A stretch of DNA of 64,000 bases from DASSUW01 sp963774155 (lineage in GTDB: Bacteria > Actinomycetota > Thermoleophilia > Solirubrobacterales > Solirubrobacteraceae). Under the pieces are notes generated by a model, which made no database searches, was not told where the DNA came from, and saw only the letters and a program-made list of their open reading frames with translations. The position numbers were made by a program, and so were the translations under genes. This document shows positions 50,198 to 58,949 of this stretch, piece by piece (positions within the stretch are counted from its first letter, which is position 1; each line of letters begins with the position of its first letter). The stretch covers positions 124,001 to 188,000 of the forward strand of contig CAVZDW010000006.1 of assembly GCA_963774155.1 (NCBI GenBank). Reading direction: 5' to 3'.

Positions 50198-50780
50198 GTT
50201 CCACTCCCCTCATCGCCAGCCGCAGGCAGTGCCGCCTGACGACATCGGTCGATACGGCGGGATCGGCCAGCGCGAGCTGGATCGCGAACCCGTCCAGTAG
50301 CGCTCCCAGCACGAGTGCGAGACCGTCGGCGTCGCCCTCCGCGAACTCGCCGGCCTCCTGGCCCTCCCTGACGATCTCGGCGATCGTCTCGCGCCAGCGG
50401 CGGTCCAGCCGCTCGCGCGTGTCCGCCAGCGTGGGGTCGCGCAGCGCGCGCACCCACAGCTCCATCCACAGCACGGTCTCGCCGTCGTCCGGTGCCGGCC
50501 ACAGCTCGATCAGCCGGGTGAGCCGCGCCGAGGCGCTCCCCAGCGCCCCGAGCTCGTCGGTCAGCCCCTCGTAGAAGCGGTCGTCGGCGAAGTTCAGCGT
50601 CTCCGCGAGCAGCTCGTCCTTGGACGGGAACCAGTAGAGGACCCCGGGGGCGCTGGTGCCCGCCCGTTCGGCGACGTCGCTGATCCGCGTGTTGTGGATG
50701 CCGCGCTCGGAGATGACCTCCGCGGCGGCGGACAGGATGGCCGGCCTGCGCACGTGCGCGGTCGACGGCCGCGGGCTCAT
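50169..50780 (-). CDS. TetR-family regulator, BetI-like
   Basis: A 203-residue protein: TetR HTH (about 12-58, IHNTRISDVAERAGTSAPGVLYWF) and a C-terminal domain with LWMELWVRALRDPTL, the pattern of BetI-type ligand domains. BetI senses choline. It overlaps the binding-protein gene by 29 nt and is the likely local repressor of the transport operon. It is a paralogue of the next upstream gene, which has the same LW-x-ELW-x-RA motif. Confidence 0.88.
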   Translation of the reverse strand: MSPRPSTAHVRRPAILSAAAEVISERGIHNTRISDVAERAGTSAPGVLYWFPSKDELLAETLNFADDRFYEGLTDELGALGSASARLTRLIELWPAPDDGETVLWMELWVRALRDPTLADTRERLDRRWRETIAEIVREGQEAGEFAEGDADGLALVLGALLDGFAIQLALADPAVSTDVVRRHCLRLAMRGVEHDEGSMEPA

Positions 50781-50809
50781 GGGGTTCTCCGAACCGCCAT
50801 TCAGGAAAC

Positions 50810-51346
50810 CTACTGACGCGCCAGGACCGGCGCAAGAGCCGCCCAGACCTCTTCGCGGGCGCGCTCGAGCGGCATCGCCGGGTCGCCGAGCAGCGCACGG
50901 ACGCCGAAGCCGTCGATCAGCGCCAGCAGGCGGTCGGCGGTCGCGCCGGCGTCGACGTCGGGGAACTCCTCCTCGATCGCCTCGGCGAACCACACGTGCA
51001 TGCGCTCGTAGAGCTTCGCGGCCGTCGGCCGTAGCTCCGGGTGCCGCACGGCGCGCAGCCACAGCTCGACCCACAGCACCCAGTCCTGCTCCTGCTCGCC
51101 CGGCAACGGCAGGCATTGGTCGATCATGTCCCGCAGGCGCTGCGGCCCTTCGGTGCGGGTGTCGCCCGCACGATCGAAGGAGTGCGTGAGCGCCTCTGCG
51201 AGTAAGGCCTCGCGGGTGGCGAAGTGGTAGTGCACGAGCGCCGTCGAGACGCCCGCGTCCATGGCGATCTTCGCGATCCGCACGCCGTCGATCCCGTCGG
51301 CGGCGATCCGGTTGACCGCCGCGTCGAGGATCCGCTCGCGGCTCAC
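50810..51346 (-). CDS. TetR-family regulator, BetI-like (second copy)
   Basis: A 178-residue protein starting directly at the HTH (VSRERILDAAVNRIAADGIDG; AGVSTALVHYHFATREALL). The C-terminal domain contains VLWVELWLRAVRHPEL, like its neighbour. The two regulators are similar in layout but clearly different in sequence, suggesting different ligands or operators. GTG 51346 overlaps the Rieske stop by 4 nt. Shorter at the N-terminus than average TetR. Confidence 0.86.
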   Translation of the reverse strand: MSRERILDAAVNRIAADGIDGVRIAKIAMDAGVSTALVHYHFATREALLAEALTHSFDRAGDTRTEGPQRLRDMIDQCLPLPGEQEQDWVLWVELWLRAVRHPELRPTAAKLYERMHVWFAEAIEEEFPDVDAGATADRLLALIDGFGVRALLGDPAMPLERAREEVWAALAPVLARQ

Positions 51347-52464
51347 TTGAGGTACGCCTCCGCGACCATGCGGTCGAAGTCGTGGACCGTGCTCTCCACG
51401 TCGGTGTAGCGGCCGGGCGTGTAGCCGGCCGAGCCGAGGCCCATCTGCGAGAGCTCGCAGACCTCCCAGTCCTGGCGGTTGACCATGTCCCAGAACTCGA
51501 CCGCGTCGGTGGAGTCGAAGCCCGGCGCCTCCATCGCCTCGGGCTCGAAGAACCACTCGCACACGACCTCGGTGCGGCCCGCCCCGCGCGGCCACAGCGT
51601 GTGCAGCATCACGTAGTCGGGGTGGAACGAGATCAGGGTGTTCGGGAAGATCGCGAAGTAGAGGACCTTGCGCGGGTCGACGCCGGCGATGTTCGGGCGC
51701 GTCGGGCCGCCGCCGTTGGTGGCCATGGTCGACGCGCCGTCGTTGAGCGTCATCGAGCCGCCGCACCAGGCGCCCGGACCCTCGTAGTCGTCGCCGGTCA
51801 GGTAGTGGCTGAGGCGGTTGAGCTCGGGGTGGACGCCGGGGCAGTGGTAGCACTCGGAGTAGTTCTCGACGATCGCCTTCCAGTTGGCGGCGACGTCGTA
51901 GTCGATGCGGGCGGCGCGCTTGAGCTCGGGCGTGCGGTAGCGGGCGAGCTCGTCGGCGAGCGCGCCGACGTGGTCGGCCAGCGGCGGCGCGACGCCGGAC
52001 GGGTCGGCGAACACGAGCCCGCCGAGCGTCTCGGTGCGGATCGGGCGCAGGCTGTTGCAGGCCGGGTCGAAGTCCTCGAGCGTCTCGGTGTGCGGCGCGT
52101 TCGTGAGCGTGCCGTCGAAGCCGTACGACCACGCGTGGTACGGGCACTGGAGGCGGCGCTTGGTGCCCTCGCGCTCGGTGACCAGCCGCGAGCCGCGGTG
52201 GCGGCAGACGTTGTAGAAGCCGCGGTCGCCCACGAAGAGCAGGTTCTCGCCGCCGACCTCGACCGTCACGAACTGCCCGCGCTCGGCGAAGGCCGACACG
52301 TGGCCGACGCAGATCCAGCCACCGAGGAAGAGGTTGCGCGCCTCCCAGTCGGCGACGGTCTCGTCGGTGTACGCGCGCGACGGAAGCAGTGAGGCCTCGA
52401 GCAGGGGACGGAGGGTGGGCTCGAGCTCCTCGGCGGTGAACGGCGAGTCGGTCACGACGGTCAT
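51343..52464 (-). CDS. Rieske-type oxygenase, alpha subunit (Glu-bridge, C-N cleaving type)
   Basis: A 373-residue protein. Rieske ligands are C87-x-H89 and C107-x2-H110; the mononuclear iron site is in NYSECYHCPGVH (His207, His212). The residue that links the two centres is Glu204, where ring-hydroxylating dioxygenases have Asp. Glu is the feature of carnitine/betaine-type Rieske monooxygenases (CntA, GbcA). It probably hydroxylates a methylated or substituted amine and releases an aldehyde. A reductase gene is not in the window. ATG 52464 is preferred over the upstream extension to 52482. Confidence 0.88.
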   Translation of the reverse strand: MTVVTDSPFTAEELEPTLRPLLEASLLPSRAYTDETVADWEARNLFLGGWICVGHVSAFAERGQFVTVEVGGENLLFVGDRGFYNVCRHRGSRLVTEREGTKRRLQCPYHAWSYGFDGTLTNAPHTETLEDFDPACNSLRPIRTETLGGLVFADPSGVAPPLADHVGALADELARYRTPELKRAARIDYDVAANWKAIVENYSECYHCPGVHPELNRLSHYLTGDDYEGPGAWCGGSMTLNDGASTMATNGGGPTRPNIAGVDPRKVLYFAIFPNTLISFHPDYVMLHTLWPRGAGRTEVVCEWFFEPEAMEAPGFDSTDAVEFWDMVNRQDWEVCELSQMGLGSAGYTPGRYTDVESTVHDFDRMVAEAYLK

Positions 52465-52467
52465 GGC

Positions 52468-52528
52468 GCGGGAGCGTACCACCTATTCGTGCGATTGACT
52501 ACAAGGTCAGGATCTCGTACGCTCCCGC
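52468..52528. promoter_or_regulatory. Symmetric bidirectional promoter of the Rieske/FAD regulon
   Basis: A perfect 12-bp inverted repeat, GCGGGAGCGTAC (52468-52479) and GTACGCTCCCGC (52517-52528), flanks the divergent gap. Each arm contains a TACGCT -10 box just before a start codon: plus TTGACT (52495-52500), 17 nt, TACGCT (52518-52523), ATG 52532; minus TAGTCA (52501-52496), 17 nt, TACGCT (52478-52473), ATG 52464. The two -35 boxes overlap, so the directions probably compete, and both mRNAs would be nearly leaderless. TetR binding here is inference. Confidence 0.6.
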
Positions 52529-52531
52529 CCC

Positions 52532-54175
52532 ATGAGTGCCAACGGACACCATCCGACCTTCGACGCCATCGTCGTCGGCGGGGGCCACAACGGCCTCACC
52601 GCCGCCGCCTATCTCGCCCGTGCGGGGCTGCGCGTGTGCGTGCTCGAGCGGCGCGACATCCTCGGCGGCGCGTGCGTGACCGAGGAGGTGTGGCCGGGCC
52701 ATCGCGTCTCGCGCGCGTCCTACGTGGTCTCGCTGCTGCACCCCAAGGTCGTCGACGAGCTGGAGCTCAAGCGGTTCGGCTACGAGGTCCACCCGCTCGA
52801 CCCGGCGTACTCGACGCTGCCGCCCGACGGCCCGCCGCTCTTCTTCTTCAACGACGAGGCCGCGACCGTCGAGTCGCTGCGGCGGCACTCGCCGAAGGAC
52901 GCCGACGCCTACCCGGCCTTCCAGTCGATGCTGGAGCGGATCGCCGACTTCCTGCGGCCGATGCTGCTGCGGCCGCCGCCGGCCCTCGGCTCGCGCGCGC
53001 CCGGCGACCTCTTCAGCCTCCTGCGCGAGGCCGGCCGCGCCGCCGGGCTGAGCAAGCGCGACCTGCACGACTTCTACCGCGTGATGACGATGTCGGTGGG
53101 CGACCTGCTCGACGACTGGTTCGAGCACGACGCCTTCAAGGGCGCCATGGCCTCGACCGGCGTGGTCGGCGTCTGGGCCGGGCCGCGCACGCCCGGCACC
53201 GCCTACAACCTGCTCCACCACGAGCTCGGCGAGATCGACGGCGTCCCCGGCCTGTGGGGGCACGTGAAGGGCGGCATGGGCGCGATCTCGATGGCCATCG
53301 CGCGCAGCGCGGAGTCGGCCGGCGCGGTCATCCGCACGGGCGCCGCCGTGCGCTCGATCGACGTGAGCGGCGGGCGGACCGTCGGCGTCACGCTCGACAC
53401 CGGTGAGGTGCTGTACGCGCCGGTCGTCATGTCCGGAGCGCATCCGCAGACGACGGTGCTGGACATGGTCGGCGCCGAGCACTTCCCCGACGAGGTCGTC
53501 GAGGACATGCGGCGCTACAAGACGCGCGGCGGCTCGGTGAAGGTCAACTGGGTGCTGTCCGAGCTGCCCCGCTACGAGGGCGTGAAGCCGGACGAGCAGG
53601 AGAAGCTCGTGCGCTCGGGCGTCGCCTTCTGCCCCTCGATCGACTACCTCGAGCGCGCGTGGCAGGACGCGTGTCGCGGCATCCCGTCCGAGTCGCCGTA
53701 CCTCGAGGTCGAGTGCCCCTCGACGATCGACTCGACGCTGACCGACGACGGCTCGGTGATCGTGACGATGTTCACCCAGTACGGGCCGTACGACGAGGCG
53801 GGCTGGCCCGAGGGCTCGCGCGAGGCGTACGCCGACCGCTGCCTGGAGATCCTCGCCTCACGCGCGCCGAACGTGCGCGACGCGGTGGTGCACAGCGAGG
53901 TGCTCGCCCCGCCGGATCTCGAGCGCATCTTCGGCCTGGTCGGCGGCTCGATCTTCCAGGGCGAGCAGGGGCTCGACCAGATGGCCTTCATGCGGCCGAC
54001 GCCCGCGCTGGCCCAGTACGCGACGCCGGTCGACGGGCTGTACCTGTGCGGCGCCGGGACGCACCCGGGCGGCGGCGTGATGGCGCTGGGCGGCCACAAC
54101 GCGGCGCAGCGGGTCCTGCATGACCAGCGCTTCAGGCGCGCGCGCCGGCGCGTGCGGGAGGCGCTTCCCGTATGA
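52532..54175 (+). CDS. FAD-dependent oxidoreductase, phytoene dehydrogenase-like (first copy)
   Basis: A 547-residue flavoprotein. The dinucleotide-binding start is DAIVVGGGHNGLTAAAYLARAG (about 10-31), followed by LERRDILGGACVTEE, and it ends LYLCGAGTHPGGGVMALGGHNAAQ, which is the FAD ribityl-binding tail of the crtI-like/PYROXD2-like group. It probably oxidises a C-N or C-C bond of an intermediate. Not a carotenoid gene: no crtB or crtE is nearby. ATG 52532 is 8 nt after the -10 box. The stop overlaps the next start by 4 nt. Confidence 0.87.
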   Translation: MSANGHHPTFDAIVVGGGHNGLTAAAYLARAGLRVCVLERRDILGGACVTEEVWPGHRVSRASYVVSLLHPKVVDELELKRFGYEVHPLDPAYSTLPPDGPPLFFFNDEAATVESLRRHSPKDADAYPAFQSMLERIADFLRPMLLRPPPALGSRAPGDLFSLLREAGRAAGLSKRDLHDFYRVMTMSVGDLLDDWFEHDAFKGAMASTGVVGVWAGPRTPGTAYNLLHHELGEIDGVPGLWGHVKGGMGAISMAIARSAESAGAVIRTGAAVRSIDVSGGRTVGVTLDTGEVLYAPVVMSGAHPQTTVLDMVGAEHFPDEVVEDMRRYKTRGGSVKVNWVLSELPRYEGVKPDEQEKLVRSGVAFCPSIDYLERAWQDACRGIPSESPYLEVECPSTIDSTLTDDGSVIVTMFTQYGPYDEAGWPEGSREAYADRCLEILASRAPNVRDAVVHSEVLAPPDLERIFGLVGGSIFQGEQGLDQMAFMRPTPALAQYATPVDGLYLCGAGTHPGGGVMALGGHNAAQRVLHDQRFRRARRRVREALPV

Positions 54176-55323
54176 CGGCGACGGCGGAAGCGACCGACCT
54201 CGTCGCGCGCGCCCGCGGGTTCGTCGAGGACGTCCTCATCCCGCTGGAGGAGAAGGCCGAGCTCGCGGGCGGCCGTCTGCCGGAGGAGGACGTCGCGCGC
54301 ATCCGCGCCGCCGCGGTCGAGGCCCGTCTGGCCGGTGGCCTGCACGCCCGCGAGCACGGCGGGCAGGGCTGGACGAAGAGCGAGTGGGTGCTCGTCGAGG
54401 AGCAGTTCGGCCGCTCCACCAACGCGCTGTCCTGGCACATGCCGAGCGCGTACAACGTGCTCGGCTCGGGCTCGCCCGAGCAGATCGACCGCTACCTGCG
54501 GCCGGCCCTGCGCGGCGAGCTGCACGACGCCTACGCGGTGACCGAGGCGGGCGCGGGGTCGGACCCGTCGGGCATCGCGACGACGGCCGTGCGGCGCGAC
54601 GGCGGCTGGGTCATCAACGGCGAGAAGTGGTTCGTCACCTACGGCGACGTCGCCGCCGTCTACATCGTCGTGGCGATGGCCGAGGAGGGCCCGACGCTCT
54701 TCCTCGTCGACCGCTCGGCCGACGGCATCGCGGTGGTCGACGACCCGCCCTTCACGCACACCTATCCGCACGGCCATCCCACGATCCGCTTCACCGACGT
54801 GGAAGTGGGCGACGACGCGGTGATCGGCGGTGTCGGCGACGGCGACGCGCTGCAGCGCGCGTGGTTCACCGAGGAGCGGATCGGCATCGCCGCGCGCGGG
54901 GTGGGGGCGATGTGGCGGCTGCTGGAGGAGGCGACGGCGTGGGCGCTGGAGCGCGAGCAGGGCGGCTCGCGGATCATGGACTACCAGGGCGTCTCGTTCC
55001 CGCTCGCCGACTCGGCGGCGGACGCGGCGGCCGGCCGCGCGCTGACGCTGGAGGTCGCCCGGCTCGCCGACGCCGGCGAGGACCTCAAGGTGGTGCACGC
55101 GAAGGCGTCGATGGCCAAGCTCTTCGTGAGCGAGGCGGCGTACCGCTGCGCCGACCGCTGCGTGCAGGTCTTCGGCGGGCGCGGCTACACGCGCACCAAC
55201 GTGGCCGAGCGCTTCCTGCGCGAGCTGCGCGTGGACCGCATCTGGGAGGGCACGAGCGAGATCCAGCGGCTGATCGTGGCCCGCGCGCTCGAGCGGCGCG
55301 GCGTGGAGCGGACCCTGCACTAG
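54172..55323 (+). CDS. Acyl-CoA dehydrogenase
   Basis: A 383-residue FAD enzyme of standard length: YAVTEAGAGSDPSGI (FAD/substrate loop, about 122-136), WVINGEKWFVT, and the C-terminal VFGGRGYTRTN and RIWEGTSEIQRLI, whose Glu in EGTSE is the usual catalytic base. It introduces a 2,3-double bond into an acyl-CoA. The ATGA overlap with the first FAD gene and the 1-nt overlap with the synthetase gene put it in one operon, so the amine's carbon skeleton is probably degraded as a CoA ester. Confidence 0.92.
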   Translation: MTATAEATDLVARARGFVEDVLIPLEEKAELAGGRLPEEDVARIRAAAVEARLAGGLHAREHGGQGWTKSEWVLVEEQFGRSTNALSWHMPSAYNVLGSGSPEQIDRYLRPALRGELHDAYAVTEAGAGSDPSGIATTAVRRDGGWVINGEKWFVTYGDVAAVYIVVAMAEEGPTLFLVDRSADGIAVVDDPPFTHTYPHGHPTIRFTDVEVGDDAVIGGVGDGDALQRAWFTEERIGIAARGVGAMWRLLEEATAWALEREQGGSRIMDYQGVSFPLADSAADAAAGRALTLEVARLADAGEDLKVVHAKASMAKLFVSEAAYRCADRCVQVFGGRGYTRTNVAERFLRELRVDRIWEGTSEIQRLIVARALERRGVERTLH

Positions 55324-57340
55324 TGCACCGCCTGCTGAACCCGCGGTCCGTCGCCGTCGTGGGCGCGAGCGAGCGCGCCGAGACGTACTCCTCGGAGACG
55401 CTGCTCAACCTGCGCCGGCTCGGCTTCGGCGGCGAGGTCTGGGGGGTCAACCCGCGCCGCTCGACCGTGCACGGGTTCGCGTGCTTCCCGTCGCTCTCGG
55501 CTCTGCCGTCGTCGCCCGACGCGGTGGTGGTCGCGATCCCCGCCGCCGGAGTGCCCGAGGTCATCGAGGAGGCCGGCGCGATCGGGAGCGGAGGCGCGGT
55601 GGTCTACGGGGCCGGCTTCGGGGAGACGCCGGCCGGCGTGCCGCTCGAGCGCGCGCTGCGCGAGGCGGCGGGCCGGTGGTCGCTCCCCGTCTGCGGGCCG
55701 AACTGCGACGGGCTGATCGCGCTGCACTCGCGGGCGGCGCTGTGGGGCGACGCCCTGGCCTCGCCGGAGCCCGGGCACGTCGCGCTCGTCTCGCAGAGCG
55801 GCAACCTCGTGGTCAACGCGCTGGCCACGCGGCGGGGGCTGCGGCTGCACACGGCGATCTCGAGCGGCAACGAGGCCGTGGTGACGACGCCGGAGTGGAT
55901 CGAGCACCTCGCGCGCGACCCCGAGGTCCACTCGATCGCGCTGCTCGCCGAGTCCGAGGGGGACGGCCCGCGGCTGTGCGAGGCGCTGGCCGTGTGCGCC
56001 GACGAAGGCGTGGGCGTGGCGGTGCTGAAGGTCGGCGCGTCGGCCCGCGGCGCGGCCGCGGCGGCGGCGCACACCGGCGCGGTCGCGGGCGACCACCGCA
56101 TCTTCCGCGCTCTGGTGGAGGAGGCGGGCGCGGCCTGGGCGGCCGACGTCCACGAGCTGCTCGAGCTGGCCAAGGCGCTGGCCGTCCGCGGCGCGCGCCC
56201 GCGGCCGGGCGCCGGCCTCGCGATCCTCACGTGCTCGGGGGGCGACTCGGGCCTCGGCGCCGACGAGGCGTTCCGGCTCGGCGTCGATCTCCCCGCGCTG
56301 GCGCCGGAGACGGTCGCCGGACTGCGCGAGCGGCTCCCGGACGCCGCGACGGTCGCCAACCCGCTCGACTACACGGCGATGATCTGGGGCGAGGTCGAGA
56401 CGCTGCGCGACCTCGTCCGGACCGTCGGCGAGGACCCGGCCATCGACCACGTGCTCGTGTTCTACGACCGCCCGCCGGGGATCGCCGGCCACTCGGCCGA
56501 GAGCTGGGACGCCGTCGAGGAGGGCATCCTCGCCGGAGCCGCCGTGTCGCCGGTGCCGGTGATGGTCGCGTCGACCCTGCCGGAGCTGCTCGACGACGAG
56601 TCCGCCTGGCGGTTCATCGACGCCGGCGTGCCGGCCATCGCGGGGCTGCGGACCGGCGTGGCGGTCGCCGCGGCGCTGGCCGCGCCGCGTGGCGATTCCG
56701 CGCGGCTTCGCTCGTTGGTGGTGGCGCCCGGGGCCGGGGGACGCTGGCTCGCGGAGCACGAGGCGAAGGCGCTGCTCCGTGCGCGCGGCGTGCCCGTCGT
56801 TCGTGGACTTCTCGCATTGAATGAGGACGAGGCCCTGGCCGCGCTGGCCACGCTCGGCGCGCCCGTGGCGATGAAGCTCTCGTCGCCCGCCGTCCGCCAC
56901 AAGACCGCGATCGGCGCGATCGCTCTCGACGTCCGCGACGAGGCCGGGCGTCCGCGAGGCCTTCAATCGCCTTGGGGTTGCTCATACACGACATACCGTG
57001 TATGAGCAACCCCACGGTCCTCGTCGAGGAGATGGCCGACCCAGGCCTCGAGCTCATCGTCGCCGTGAGAACCGACGCGGTCGTCCCGGCGCTCGTGATC
57101 GGCCTCGGCGGCATCCACGTCGAGGCGCTCGACCGCGTCGCCATCGTCCCGCTCCCCGCCGACGCCGCGAGGATCCAGGCCGCGCTCGCCTCCCTCAATG
57201 CCCCGGCCGGGGCCACGGCGACGATCGAGGCCATCGCAAAGGCCGCCGACGGCCTCGCGCTGCTCGAATGCAATCCCGTCATCGTCCACAGCGACGGCGC
57301 CGTCGTCGTCGACGCCATCGCCCAGGAGGTCGCACCGTGA
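55323..57340 (+). pseudogene. NDP-forming acyl-CoA synthetase, disrupted at about 56946-57016
   Basis: The frame from GTG 55323 encodes a CoA-binding Rossmann domain (SVAVVGASER), a ligase domain (VCGPNCDG, ALVSQSGNL) and the start of an ATP-grasp domain (VAMKLSSPAVRHKTAIGAI). At about 56948 the match moves one frame (VREAFNRLGVAH) and after 57014 one more (TVLVEEMADPG), reaching TGA 57340. Between them lies an 18-bp perfect inverted repeat. The intact protein would be about 670 residues (acetate-CoA ligase, ADP-forming). GTG 55323 overlaps the ACAD stop by 1 nt. Gene damage and sequence error are both possible. Confidence 0.82.
56973..57014. repeat. 18-bp perfect inverted repeat with 6-nt loop inside the synthetase gene
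   Basis: Arms TGGGGTTGCTCATACACG (56973-56990) and CGTGTATGAGCAACCCCA (56997-57014) with loop ACATAC. It is AT-richer than its surroundings and sits exactly where the reading frame of the ATP-grasp domain is lost. It could be an inserted palindromic element, a terminator-like hairpin or a fold-back assembly artefact. Confidence 0.75.
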
Positions 57341-58920
57341 ACGCCATCGCCCAGCAGCTCGGCGAGGTCGGGCTGCCCGCTCCGGTCTCCGAGCTCGCCG
57401 CCCGCCGGTGGGACGTCGTGGTCGTCGGCGGCGGGCACAACGGCCTGACCGCCGCCGCGTACCTCGCGCGCGCCGGCCAGTCGGTGCTCGTGCTCGAGCG
57501 CCGCGAGCGGCTCGGCGGCGCCTGCACGCTCGAGCGCCCGTTCAGCGACCCCGGCTACGTGGTCAGCCCGTGCGCCTACGTGGTCGGCCTGCTCGACGAG
57601 CTGGTCATCGGCGAGCTCGGTCTCCGGGAGCGGGGCCTGCACTTCGACGTCGCCGACCCGAACCTCTGGGTCCCGTTCGACGACGGATCCTCGTTCGGCC
57701 AGTGGCTCGACGACGACCGCACGAACGCCGACCTGCGAAAGCTCGGCGTCTCCGCCAAGGACATCGAGGGCTACTGGGCCTACGAGCACCTCTTCGACGA
57801 GATCCGCCGCCGGCTGCGCACCGGCGAGCGCGACACGTGGGTCGGCGAGTCGCCCGGCCGGGCCGAGATCGAGGAGCTCCTCAAGGGCGACCAGACGATG
57901 ATCGACGTCGTCTTCGACGCCTCGATGGAGGAGGTGCTCGACGCCCACATGAGCGACCAGCGGCTCAAGGACGCGCTCTTCGGCCAGGGCGTGATCGGAG
58001 CCTGGGCCGGGCCGAAGGACAAGGGCACGGCGTCGATCAAGCTCATGCACTTCCAGGGCGACCTCGAGGGCCAGGGCCCGGTGTGGGGCTACGTGCGCGG
58101 CGGCATGGGGATGGTCTCGTTCGCCATCGCCGACGCCGCCCAGGAGGCCGGGGCCATGCTCGCCACCGGCGTGCCGGTCGCCGAGATCCTGCCCGGCGAG
58201 GGCGTCGTGCTCGAGGACGGCACGCGCATCACCGCCGCGACGGTGATCTGCAACGCCGACCCCAAGCGCGTCCTGGGAATGATCGACGAGATGCCCGCCG
58301 ACTACCGCAGCCGGCTCGAGGCGTGGCAGATCCGCAGCCCCGTCGTGAAGTTCAACGCCTCGCTCACCGCCCTCCCGAGCTGGACCGCGGCGCCGGGCCA
58401 GGACTTCCCGGCACGCGCGACGGTCGACGTCACGACCGGGCTCGACGACGCGCAGGCCTGCTTCGAGCGCTGCGCCCGCGGCGAGGCCGCCGTCGGCTTC
58501 GGGGAGATCTACGTCCAGACCGGCTACGACGCCTCGCCGGCGCCCGAGGGCAAGCACCTGATGAGCGTGTTCGGCCAGTACGCGCCGTACGCGTTCGACT
58601 GGGCGAGGAGGCGCGACGAGGTCGCCAGGCAGTTCATCGACCTCATCGCGCGCTTCGCGCCCGACTTCCCCGACGTGCTCGAGCACTACGAGGTGCTCGG
58701 CCCGCCGGACATCGAGGAGCGCATCGGCCTGACCGCCGGCAACATCTTCCAGGGCGAGACGATGCCCGACCAGATGTGGGAGCACCGGCTGAGCGCCCGG
58801 ACGCCGATCGACGGCTTCTATCTCTGCGGCGCCGCCACCCACCCCGCGGGCAGCGTGATCGCCCTCAACGGCCGCAACGCTGCGATGGCCGTCCTCGAAG
58901 ACGCCAAAGTGCTCAGCTGA
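57337..58920 (+). CDS. FAD-dependent oxidoreductase, phytoene dehydrogenase-like (second copy)
   Basis: A 527-residue paralogue of the enzyme at 52532: WDVVVVGGGHNGLTAAAYLARAG (about 25-47), ERRERLGGACTLERP, and tail FYLCGAATHPAGSVIALNGRNAA. Same fold and probably a related oxidation, perhaps of the next intermediate. GTG 57337 overlaps the synthetase stop by 4 nt. It is the last gene of the plus-strand half of the amine regulon. The 30-residue N-terminal extension before the FAD motif is unlike the first copy. Confidence 0.87.
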   Translation: MNAIAQQLGEVGLPAPVSELAARRWDVVVVGGGHNGLTAAAYLARAGQSVLVLERRERLGGACTLERPFSDPGYVVSPCAYVVGLLDELVIGELGLRERGLHFDVADPNLWVPFDDGSSFGQWLDDDRTNADLRKLGVSAKDIEGYWAYEHLFDEIRRRLRTGERDTWVGESPGRAEIEELLKGDQTMIDVVFDASMEEVLDAHMSDQRLKDALFGQGVIGAWAGPKDKGTASIKLMHFQGDLEGQGPVWGYVRGGMGMVSFAIADAAQEAGAMLATGVPVAEILPGEGVVLEDGTRITAATVICNADPKRVLGMIDEMPADYRSRLEAWQIRSPVVKFNASLTALPSWTAAPGQDFPARATVDVTTGLDDAQACFERCARGEAAVGFGEIYVQTGYDASPAPEGKHLMSVFGQYAPYAFDWARRRDEVARQFIDLIARFAPDFPDVLEHYEVLGPPDIEERIGLTAGNIFQGETMPDQMWEHRLSARTPIDGFYLCGAATHPAGSVIALNGRNAAMAVLEDAKVLS

Positions 58921-58949
58921 CGGTTGGAAGTTGTCGATGTGGCGGACAT

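Noticed and set aside
52532..58920. The two FAD oxidoreductases as carotenoid desaturases
   Set aside because: The crtI-like fold is shared by many oxidases; no phytoene synthase or geranylgeranyl diphosphate gene is nearby and the partners are CoA and amine-type enzymes.
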